A stretch of DNA of 37,055 nucleotides from UMGS755 sp045602005 (GTDB lineage: Bacteria > Bacillota > Clostridia > UBA1381 > UBA9506). The notes under the pieces are model-generated. The model did not search any database. It was not told the origin of the DNA and saw only the letters and a list, made by a program, of their open reading frames with translations. Of the stretch, positions 16,301 through 22,719 are shown one piece after another; the stretch's first letter is position 1, and each line of letters begins with the position of its first letter. The stretch spans positions 1 through 37,055 of the forward strand of contig JAZSAS010000065.1 in assembly GCA_045602005.1 (NCBI GenBank), read 5' to 3'. The position numbers and the translations under genes are program-made.

Positions 16301-16855
16301 ATGAGAAAATCCTACAGAAAAGGGTCAGCATCGAAAACTGCCGGCAGCAAAAAAGCACTCTTTGCGGCAGGCGTTATTTTGCTTTTAGTTGTATTATTCT
16401 TCTTATCTTTCTGGATTACCGGTTTGGTTTTAAAAGCCAATCAGGAGCCTCTTCTGCCGGGGGGCGTGTCTGCGCCTGCTCCTACAGAAAAGCCCACTTA
16501 TGAAGAATTAGAGGAAATGGTGATTGAAAAAGATAAAGAGATTCAACGACTGGAGGAGGAATTAGATCGGTACCGTGATAAAGACGATTCCGGCACGGGT
16601 TCAAATAGTGATCGACCGCTTTCTTCCACTCAAAAACCTTCTTCGGCACCAACAAAATCGCCGGCTCCCACAAAGTCTCCGGCGGCGACTCAGGCATCGG
16701 CCAAAACGGCAAAACCGACTATTACTGCAGCACCGACTCAGGCGCCGACCAAGGCACCGACTCAGGCACCCACTGAGCAACCGGCCAAGACTCCTGCGCC
16801 CATTACCATTACGGCACCGGCTGCAGGCGGAGCAGGAGATGGGGCAAATGAATAA
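16301..16855 (+). CDS. Membrane-anchored coiled-coil protein with Pro/Thr-rich tail
   Basis: A 184-residue protein of unrecognised family. A basic N-terminus (1-18) precedes one transmembrane helix (about 19-44), so the rest is probably outside the cell. A short linker leads to a charged heptad-like coiled coil (about 67-93, YEELEEMVIEKDKEIQRLEE), then a low-complexity tail (about 108-174) built of APTK, SPA and APTQ repeats. The ATG has GGAGG ten bases upstream. The last eight bases overlap the tsaE start, so it is coupled to the t6A gene pair. The layout would suit a wall-spanning or septal spacer protein, but no function can be assigned from sequence. The tail-coding DNA is repetitive (near 16630-16790) and could vary in length between strains. 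Confidence 0.75.
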   Translation: MRKSYRKGSASKTAGSKKALFAAGVILLLVVLFFLSFWITGLVLKANQEPLLPGGVSAPAPTEKPTYEELEEMVIEKDKEIQRLEEELDRYRDKDDSGTGSNSDRPLSSTQKPSSAPTKSPAPTKSPAATQASAKTAKPTITAAPTQAPTKAPTQAPTEQPAKTPAPITITAPAAGGAGDGANE

Positions 16856-17291
16856 TAGTGGTGCTGTGAAGGAATTTTTTACCCAAAGCGAGGAGGAAAC
16901 CCGCCGTCTTGCCCGGGGGATTGCCGAAAATCTTGTGCCCGGTCAGGTTGTTTGCTTGCGGGGTGACCTTGGTGTGGGAAAAACTGTGTTTGCCAAGGGA
17001 TTGTGCAGTGCATTGGGTGTTTGTGAACACGTGAGCAGTCCTACCTTCACACTGGTGAATGAATATGAAGGAACAGATTTAAAAATTTATCATTTTGATT
17101 TATATCGCATTGAGGATCCTGACGAGCTTTTTGAAATCGGCTTTAGTGAGTTTGTGGGCGGCGATGCACTGGCAATTATTGAATGGCCGGAGCGTGCGGA
17201 AGAGGCTCTTCCTGCCCGTCGGCTAGACATTTTGCTGGAGCGAAGCGGCGAAGATAGCCGTCGGGTGACGGTAGAGGAGCGCATAAAATGA
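16848..17291 (+). CDS. tsaE: tRNA t6A threonylcarbamoylation ATPase
   Basis: A 147-residue P-loop protein of the TsaE (YdiB/YjeE) family, which supports the TsaB-TsaD complex in making t6A at position 37 of ANN-decoding tRNAs. Walker A is GDLGVGKT (39-46). SSPTFTLVNEY and YHFDLYR are family signatures, followed by IEWPERA. The start at 16848 is chosen because AGGAG lies nine bases upstream; the frame stays open upstream, but that part is the repetitive tail region of the preceding gene read in another frame. Its stop overlaps the tsaB start as ATGA. Confidence 0.92.
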   Translation: MNNSGAVKEFFTQSEEETRRLARGIAENLVPGQVVCLRGDLGVGKTVFAKGLCSALGVCEHVSSPTFTLVNEYEGTDLKIYHFDLYRIEDPDELFEIGFSEFVGGDALAIIEWPERAEEALPARRLDILLERSGEDSRRVTVEERIK

Positions 17292-17998
17292 TTGTGTTAG
17301 GCTTAGATGCATCGTCTGACGCTGCGGCAGTTGGCCTTGTGGAAAACGGTGTGTTGCTATGTGAATATACGTTGAACAACGGGAAAAACCATTCTGTGAA
17401 GCTGTTGCCTATGGTTGAAACAATGCTGCAGGATGCGGGGCTTTCCTTTTCAGATATTGATGTTTACAGCTGTGGTGTGGGCCCCGGCTCTTTTACCGGC
17501 GTGCGCATTGGAGTGGCAACGGCCAAGGGTTTTGCTCAAAGTTGGACAAAGCCGGTTGCGCCGGTTTGCAGTTTAGAGATTCTTGCAGAGAACCTTCGGC
17601 CGTTTGATGGGTTGCGGGTTGCTTGTGTGTATGCACGGGCAGACGAGCTATATTGTGCGGCCTATGATAAGGCAGGGGAGGCTGTCTTGCCACCCTCTGT
17701 TATGACGCTGGAGGCGTTATTGAAATATTTGTCCGGCAAAACCTGCCGGCTTTGCGGTGATGGCGCAGAAAAATATAGAGAAGAATTTTTGAGCCGCTTG
17801 GGCGGCGGGGTATCCATTGTCGAGGGTGCTGCTCATGTTATTCGGGGCGGTGCCGTAGCGGAGCTGGGCTATCATATGGCTCAAAAAGGGGAATTTCGCC
17901 CTTATGATGAGATAGCACCAATGTATCTGCGTGTTTCACAGGCAGAAAGAGAATATGAGGAAAAGCAGAAGGAAAATAAACAGGAGGAAATGAAATGA
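17288..17998 (+). CDS. tsaB: tRNA t6A threonylcarbamoyltransferase subunit
   Basis: A 236-residue ASKHA-fold protein, a paralogue of TsaD that acts as its dimer partner in the threonylcarbamoyl transfer complex. Signature parts are the N-terminal LGLDASSDAAAVGL and VGPGSFTGVRIGVATAKG. It lacks the metal-binding histidines of TsaD, as expected for TsaB. It overlaps tsaE and rpiB by four bases each. tsaD and tsaC lie about 10-12 kb downstream on the same strand. Confidence 0.93.
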   Translation: MIVLGLDASSDAAAVGLVENGVLLCEYTLNNGKNHSVKLLPMVETMLQDAGLSFSDIDVYSCGVGPGSFTGVRIGVATAKGFAQSWTKPVAPVCSLEILAENLRPFDGLRVACVYARADELYCAAYDKAGEAVLPPSVMTLEALLKYLSGKTCRLCGDGAEKYREEFLSRLGGGVSIVEGAAHVIRGGAVAELGYHMAQKGEFRPYDEIAPMYLRVSQAEREYEEKQKENKQEEMK

Positions 17999-18429
17999 TT
18001 GTTATGGGAAGCGACCACGGCGCTTATGAGTTAAAAAGCGTTCTGGCAGAGTATTTAAAGTCTAAGGGTAGGGAAGTTGAAGATTGCGGTGTTTTTGATG
18101 CCACTAGTGTGGATTATCCTGACATTGCGCAGCAGGTGTGTGAAAAGGTGAAAACAGGTAATTATGAGTTTGGTATTCTTCTTTGCGGCACCGGTATTGG
18201 TATTTCGATTGCTGCTAATAAAATTGATGGGATTCGTTGTGCTTTGGTTAACAACGAATATTCCGCAGAGAAAGCAAAGCAGCATAACAATGCCAATGTA
18301 ATTGCCTTTGGCGGGCGTGTTTTAGGCTCTGACCTTGCCAAGAACATTCTGGATGCATTCATGAATGCAGAATTTGAGGGCGGCCGTCATCAGAACCGCA
18401 TTGACAAAATTCACGGACTGGAAAAATAA
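17995..18429 (+). CDS. rpiB: Ribose-5-phosphate isomerase B
   Basis: A 144-residue enzyme interconverting ribose 5-phosphate and ribulose 5-phosphate. GSDHGAYELK at the N-terminus includes the phosphate- and base-forming residues, Cys64 in LLCGTGIGIS is the catalytic base, and NNANVIAFGGR is the conserved C-terminal segment. The four-base overlap with tsaB indicates coupling. The LacA/B galactose-6-phosphate isomerases are related, but length and context fit RpiB. Confidence 0.93.
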   Translation: MIVMGSDHGAYELKSVLAEYLKSKGREVEDCGVFDATSVDYPDIAQQVCEKVKTGNYEFGILLCGTGIGISIAANKIDGIRCALVNNEYSAEKAKQHNNANVIAFGGRVLGSDLAKNILDAFMNAEFEGGRHQNRIDKIHGLEK

Positions 18430-18456
18430 AAACCAATTTTTGGAGGGCAAATTGCC

Positions 18457-18969
18457 ATGATTGAAAGACGTGATAAAATCAATTACTATCTGGATATTGC
18501 ACAAACGGTGTCTGAGCGTGGCACGTGTCTGCGCCGGAATTATGGTGCGATTTTAGTAAAAAATGATGAAATCATTTCTACCGGTTATACAGGTGCGCCC
18601 AGAATGCGTCAGAATTGTATCGACATGGGGCATTGCCTGCGTGAAAAACTGCAGATTCCGTCGGGTCAGCGATATGAATTGTGTCGATCGGTTCATGCGG
18701 AAGCAAACTGTATCATCAGTGCATCTCGTCGGGATATGATTGGCTCAACGCTTTATCTTGCCTGTCGTGATGCAAAAACGGGCATGATTCTCCCCGGTTC
18801 TGACAGTTGCAGTATGTGTAAACGGCTGATTATCAATGCAGGGGTGAAAGAGGTTATCATTCGTGATACGGAAAACACCTATCGGATTGTTCCGGTATCC
18901 CGTTGGATTGATCATGATGACAGTCTTTTTAACGAGGAAGAAAAAGGCGCATTTGAATCTGAAAAATAA
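18457..18969 (+). CDS. dCMP deaminase family protein (ComEB-like)
   Basis: A 170-residue zinc-dependent cytidine/deoxycytidylate deaminase-family protein. The active site is His80-Ala-Glu82 in RSVHAEANCI with Cys118 and Cys121 in DSCSMCKR. TGYTGAPRMRQNC near residue 42 matches the nucleotide-binding segment of dCMP deaminases. The likely reaction is dCMP to dUMP, supplying thymidylate synthesis; the Bacillus relative is called ComEB. AGGAGG-like TGGAGGG lies ten bases upstream. It is last in the operon and followed by a strong terminator. Confidence 0.85.
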   Translation: MIERRDKINYYLDIAQTVSERGTCLRRNYGAILVKNDEIISTGYTGAPRMRQNCIDMGHCLREKLQIPSGQRYELCRSVHAEANCIISASRRDMIGSTLYLACRDAKTGMILPGSDSCSMCKRLIINAGVKEVIIRDTENTYRIVPVSRWIDHDDSLFNEEEKGAFESEK

Positions 18970-18974
18970 AAACA

Positions 18975-19012
18975 AAGGCGCTGTTTTGGGGGGCTAAAAC
19001 AGCGCCTTCTTC
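18975..19012 (+). terminator. Terminator after the dCMP deaminase gene
   Basis: A 13-pair stem, AAGGCGCTGTTTT (18975-18987) with AAAACAGCGCCTT (18996-19008), is followed by CTTCTTCT. It lies within ten bases of the stop codon. Confidence 0.85.
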
Positions 19013-19119
19013 TATAACAGCGAGAAGCAGCTGTGGCAGCTTCAATCACTGTTATAAACAGAATTTAAAGTGGGCATTATCTCGTCTTTTACACTAAGGC
19101 AGATAGATGCCCGTCCAGG

Positions 19120-19161
19120 AAAAAATAGTTAGCGGAGTTTGCTGCCGAATGCCGGCGCTAA
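19120..19161 (-). terminator. Terminator of spo0A
   Basis: On the minus strand TTAGCG...CGCTAA (19156-19161 with 19129-19134), with an inner GCCGGC/GCCG pairing, is followed by CTATTTTTT. It lies 15 bases beyond the spo0A stop. A second stem, ATAACAG...CTGTTAT (about 19014-19055), fills the rest of the convergent gap. Confidence 0.6.
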
Positions 19162-19176
19162 TCTGCTTTACATCTA

Positions 19177-20013
19177 TTAGTAATTAACAGTATTCTTCAT
19201 TTTTAAACGAATGGAATCTGAAATCATGGCAATGAATTCACCATTGGTGGGTTTTCCTTTGTTGGTATCAATGGTGTAGCCGAAAATGCCGTTTAAAATT
19301 TCTTCCCGGCCCCGACTCCATGCCACTTCAATGGCATGCCGGATGGCACGCTCTACCCGGGAGGATGTGGTTTGGTAGTTGCGTGCCACGGTGGGATAAA
19401 GCATTTTTGTGATGGAATTGATAAACTCCTTGTCTTGAATGCACAAACTAATGGCCTCACGCAGATAGTTATAGCCTTTGATATGAGCCGGCACGCCAAT
19501 TTCATGAATGACATCGGTGATGATGGTTTCTAAATTTTCCGGCTGAATTGTGGTGTTGTTTTTTTGTGATGGCAGGTCAGTGAGAGAAAATCCTTCTGCC
19601 AGCGTTTGAACGATGCTCGTTTTTGATGGCTCGTTGTTTTGTGCGATTTGGCGGATTCGCTTTAAAATGGTTTCGTTATTTTGGATAGGCTTCACCAGAT
19701 AATATTGTGCACCGAGTTGCAATGCCTTGCAGGTGATGTTGTCGTGATTCACGGCAGAAACAATCATGCAGGAAGGCTTTTTAGAGAGCTCAGCCTCTTG
19801 TAAACGCTCCAGAAGTTCCAAGCCGTCCATTTTCGGCATTACAACATCCAGAATTGCCACATCGGGTTGTTTTTCAAAAATCAGGTCAAGGCCGTTTTGT
19901 CCGTTGTGGGCAATTCCCAACACTTCCATGTCAGAGGTGTTATCAATTTCAGCCTTGAGCGTTTGGCAAAAGCTTTGATTATGGTCAACGATGACAACTG
20001 AGATTTTTTTCAT
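19177..20013 (-). CDS. spo0A: Sporulation master regulator Spo0A
   Basis: A 278-residue response regulator. The receiver domain (1-120) has the phospho-accepting Asp56 in AILDVVMPKMDG and Lys108 in YLVKPI. The C-terminal DNA-binding domain (about 165-278) contains AIRHAIEVAWSRG and KPTNGEFIAMISD, nearly identical to the Spo0A recognition helix of bacilli and clostridia. I start it at 20013 because AAGGAGG lies eight bases upstream; the frame is open for 11 more codons without a ribosome site. The acidic pair at the receiver active site, usually Asp-Asp in Spo0A, here reads Asp10-His11 (IVDHNQ). When phosphorylated, Spo0A switches on sporulation genes. It stands alone on the minus strand with its own promoter and terminator. 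Confidence 0.96.
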   Translation of the reverse strand: MKKISVVIVDHNQSFCQTLKAEIDNTSDMEVLGIAHNGQNGLDLIFEKQPDVAILDVVMPKMDGLELLERLQEAELSKKPSCMIVSAVNHDNITCKALQLGAQYYLVKPIQNNETILKRIRQIAQNNEPSKTSIVQTLAEGFSLTDLPSQKNNTTIQPENLETIITDVIHEIGVPAHIKGYNYLREAISLCIQDKEFINSITKMLYPTVARNYQTTSSRVERAIRHAIEVAWSRGREEILNGIFGYTIDTNKGKPTNGEFIAMISDSIRLKMKNTVNY

Positions 20014-20079
20014 TGGAAAGTCCTCCTTGTATGGCAAATGATACATACCAATTTTTTACAATTTTTATTTTCTGTGGAT

Positions 20080-20109
20080 ATTATAACACTAATAAACAGA
20101 AAATTGCAA
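20080..20109 (-). promoter_or_regulatory. Predicted spo0A promoter
   Basis: On the minus strand a perfect TATAAT (20080-20085) is preceded by TTGCAA (20104-20109) with an 18-base spacer. Transcription would start about 60 bases before the spo0A ATG. I do not see a clear sigma-H site. Confidence 0.5.
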
Positions 20110-20345
20110 GCAAATTTCTGACATTTATTGTAATTTTATGGAAGTCGATTTGATTGTTTCAAACTAAAGGCTCAACAGAGCCGAATTATTTAAAAACCTG
20201 CGACAAAAGACACGAATTGTGTCATAAAATGTTGGCTCTTTTTTTCGCTCAGAGCTACTGCCATTACAGGAGTTAAGCAAGACAGAAAAGCGGATATAGA
20301 AAAAATATACAAAGCAAAGGCGAAAACAAGCCGAATGATTGTGCA
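20110..20345. other. Divergent spacer with possible structured RNA
   Basis: This part of the 515-base spo0A-pnp gap has no gene. It holds GGCTC-AACA-GAGCC (20169-20182), GACAC-GAATT-GTGTC (20209-20223) and a second GGCTC (20234-20238) directly followed by seven T. GAGCC can pair with either GGCTC copy, so two exclusive folds are possible on the plus strand. A 60-codon minus-strand frame (20164-20346) has no ribosome site or recognisable sequence and I do not call it. Confidence 0.35.
20199..20208 (-). promoter_or_regulatory. Candidate Spo0A box
   Basis: The minus strand reads TTTTGTCGCA, one base from the TTTTGTCGAA form of the Spo0A binding site. It lies about 115 bases upstream of the predicted spo0A -10 region. 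It could mediate self-regulation, but a single ten-base match in an A/T-rich spacer is weak evidence. Confidence 0.3.
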
Positions 20346-20386
20346 TATTTTCTTTTTCGTTTTCTATTTATTTTATGTAAAGATTG

Positions 20387-20395
20387 TGATATAAT
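20387..20395 (+). promoter_or_regulatory. Extended -10 promoter of pnp
   Basis: TGA-TATAAT (20387-20395) is an extended -10 element. The -35 region (TTTATT, 20367-20372) is poor, as is usual for this promoter type. Transcription would start near 20402, giving a leader of about 127 bases. Confidence 0.55.
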
Positions 20396-20428
20396 ATATA
20401 AAGTATATATCTAAATATGGTGGGCTTA

Positions 20429-20493
20429 AAAGGTAAGATGTAAGAAATAAGCTTTAAACTTGTTTTATGGTTTATTTCTTATCTCTTGCTTTT
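20429..20493 (+). promoter_or_regulatory. Long hairpin in the pnp leader
   Basis: Bases 20429-20450 pair with 20472-20493 over 22 positions, with three G-U pairs and one mismatch; the inner ten pairs (TAAGAAATAA with TTATTTCTTA) are perfect. The loop is 21 bases. The hairpin sits between the predicted transcription start and the ribosome site. It has no following T run, so it does not look like a terminator. In E. coli, the pnp leader stem is cut by RNase III and then used by PNPase for autoregulation; a similar role here is inference. Confidence 0.6.
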
Positions 20494-20528
20494 GAGCTTA
20501 CCTGCATTATTAAAAATGGAGGTTTCAT

Positions 20529-22628
20529 ATGTTTAAAAGCTACCAAATGGAGCTGGCGGGTCGTCCGCTGGTAATTGAAACTGGCAAGTATGCAGAGCTT
20601 GCCGGCGGTGCTGTTATGGTGCGCTATGGTGACACTGCAGTTTTATCTACTGCAACGGCATCTGCAAAGCCCAGAGAAGGAATTGATTTCTTTCCGCTGA
20701 GCGTAGATTTTGAGGAGAAGCTTTATTCTGTTGGTAAAATTCCCGGAGGCTTTATCAAGCGTGAAGGCAGACCCACGGAGAAGGCAATTTTGACCTCTCG
20801 TGTGATTGACCGCCCCATTAGACCCTTATTCCCTAAGGATTTGAGAAATGATGTGGCTGTTGTTAACACTGTTATGTCTGTTGAACAGGATAATTCACCG
20901 GAAATTGCAGCCATGATTGGTACATCTTGTGCCATCAGCATTTCTGATATTCCCTTTAATGGCCCGATTGGCGGCGTTGTTGTGGGTTATGTTGACGGAC
21001 AGCACGTGATTAACCCCACAACAGAGCAACGTGAAAAAAGCTTGCTTTATTTAACTGTTGCCGGCACCAAGGAAAAAGTTGTTATGATTGAAGCCGGTGC
21101 TAAAGAGGTTTCTGAGGATGTTGTTTTTGAAGGCATTCAGCTGGCTCATGAAGAGATTAAAAAGATTTGTGACTTTATCTCCGGCATTCAGGCAGAAATT
21201 GGTAAAGAGAAATTTGCCTATGAAGCTCATGTGGTTGACCCTGAGATTTATGAGGATATCAAAGCATTTGCAGAAGACAAGCTTAAGATTGCTTTAGATA
21301 CCGATGATAAAAACATTCGTGAGAAGAACCTGAAAGCGCTGTATGAGGAGTTATATGCTCATTTTGCAGACAAATATACTGAAGAAGAGCATGGCGGTAA
21401 AATTGTTGAGGCCATGGAAAAACTGCAGAAGACAATTGTTCGCCGCTGGATTTTAGATGAAGGCAAGCGTGTTGACGGACGTTCTATTACCGACATTCGT
21501 CCTCTTTCTGCTGACGTTGGCATTCTGCCCAGAACTCATGGTTCTGGTATGTTCAAACGTGGACAGACACAGGTTTTGACAGTTGCTACCTTAGGTGCTA
21601 TGGGTGATGCACAGGCACTGGACGGCATTGATTTAGATGACCAGAAGCGCTATATGCATCATTATAATTTCCCCTCTTATTCTGTTGGCGAAACCCGCCC
21701 CTCCAGAGGTCCGGGACGTCGTGAAATCGGTCACGGTGCATTGGCTGAACGTGCTTTGGAGCCTGTTGTGCCTTCTGAAGAGGAATTTCCTTATGCCATT
21801 CGTCTGGTTTCTGAGGTGTTAAGCTCTAATGGCAGTACCTCTCAGGCCAGTGTTTGTGCCAGCACGCTGGCATTGATGGATGCCGGTGTTCCCATTAAGG
21901 CACCGGTTGCCGGTATTTCTGTTGGTTTGGTTACTGAAGGCGACCGTTTCATCACTATGGTTGATATTCAGGGTCTGGAAGATTTCTACGGTGATATGGA
22001 CTTTAAAGTGGCAGGTACTAAGGAAGGTATCACAGCCATTCAGATGGACATTAAGATTGACGGCTTAACACCGGAAATTATTAAGCAGGCATTGGCACAG
22101 ACCAAGGCTGCCCGCTTCCAGATTATTGATGAAGTTTTGTTAAAGACGATTGAGGCCCCCAGAGAATCTCTCTCTGCTTATGCACCGAAAATCTTCACCA
22201 TGACCATTGACACCGATAAAATTCGTGACGTTATTGGTTCCGGCGGTAAGACCATTCAGAAGATTATTGCTGAAACCGGTGTTAAAATTGATATTGAAGA
22301 TGACGGTAAGGTTTACATTGCCACAGCTGACGAGGAAATGGCAAACAAGGCAATGGAAATCATTAAGGGTCTCACCGGCAATATTGAAATCGGCTCTATT
22401 TATAAAGGCAAGGTTGTGAACATTCTGCCCTTTGGTGCATTTGTTGAATTCCTGCCCGGTAAGGACGGTATGGTTCATATCTCCAAACTGGCCAACAAGC
22501 GTGTGGCTAAGGTTGAGGACGAGGTTAACATTGGCGACGAGATTATGGTTAAGGTTATTGAAATTGACAGACAGGGCCGCATCAATCTTTCCAGAAAAGA
22601 TGCAATGAACGAATTGAATCTTTGGTAA
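20529..22628 (+). CDS. pnp: Polyribonucleotide nucleotidyltransferase (PNPase)
   Basis: A 699-residue phosphorolytic 3'-5' exoribonuclease that degrades mRNA. Two RNase PH-like domains (about 1-215 and 310-540) flank a helical domain. SRGPGRREIGHGALAERAL is the conserved RNA- and phosphate-binding segment of the second one. A KH domain (about 555-615, with VIGSGGKTIQKI) and an S1 domain (about 620-692, with GKVVNILPFGAFVEF) follow. Length matches B. subtilis PnpA (705). The start has TGGAGG upstream. rpsO, often found just before pnp, is absent here; spo0A is the upstream neighbour. Confidence 0.96.
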   Translation: MFKSYQMELAGRPLVIETGKYAELAGGAVMVRYGDTAVLSTATASAKPREGIDFFPLSVDFEEKLYSVGKIPGGFIKREGRPTEKAILTSRVIDRPIRPLFPKDLRNDVAVVNTVMSVEQDNSPEIAAMIGTSCAISISDIPFNGPIGGVVVGYVDGQHVINPTTEQREKSLLYLTVAGTKEKVVMIEAGAKEVSEDVVFEGIQLAHEEIKKICDFISGIQAEIGKEKFAYEAHVVDPEIYEDIKAFAEDKLKIALDTDDKNIREKNLKALYEELYAHFADKYTEEEHGGKIVEAMEKLQKTIVRRWILDEGKRVDGRSITDIRPLSADVGILPRTHGSGMFKRGQTQVLTVATLGAMGDAQALDGIDLDDQKRYMHHYNFPSYSVGETRPSRGPGRREIGHGALAERALEPVVPSEEEFPYAIRLVSEVLSSNGSTSQASVCASTLALMDAGVPIKAPVAGISVGLVTEGDRFITMVDIQGLEDFYGDMDFKVAGTKEGITAIQMDIKIDGLTPEIIKQALAQTKAARFQIIDEVLLKTIEAPRESLSAYAPKIFTMTIDTDKIRDVIGSGGKTIQKIIAETGVKIDIEDDGKVYIATADEEMANKAMEIIKGLTGNIEIGSIYKGKVVNILPFGAFVEFLPGKDGMVHISKLANKRVAKVEDEVNIGDEIMVKVIEIDRQGRINLSRKDAMNELNLW

Positions 22629-22647
22629 GATACGGTTTCCCGGTGCT

Positions 22648-22681
22648 AAAATGCGGCGGAACAGCATCCGCCGCATTTTGC
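22648..22681 (+). terminator. Terminator of pnp
   Basis: AAAATGCGGCGGA-ACAGCA-TCCGCCGCATTTT (22648-22679) is a perfect 13-pair stem whose 3' arm ends in four T. It lies 20 bases after the pnp stop. Confidence 0.85.
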
Positions 22682-22719
22682 TTTCATATTCCTGCTGTTA
22701 TGCTAAGGAGTTTCAGCAT

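Noticed and set aside
20164..20346. 60-codon minus-strand frame between spo0A and pnp
   Set aside because: No ribosome site, no recognisable motif, and it covers the hairpin-rich spacer.
22140..22676. 178-codon minus-strand frame inside pnp
   Set aside because: It is antisense to the KH and S1 domains of a clear pnp gene and has no independent support.
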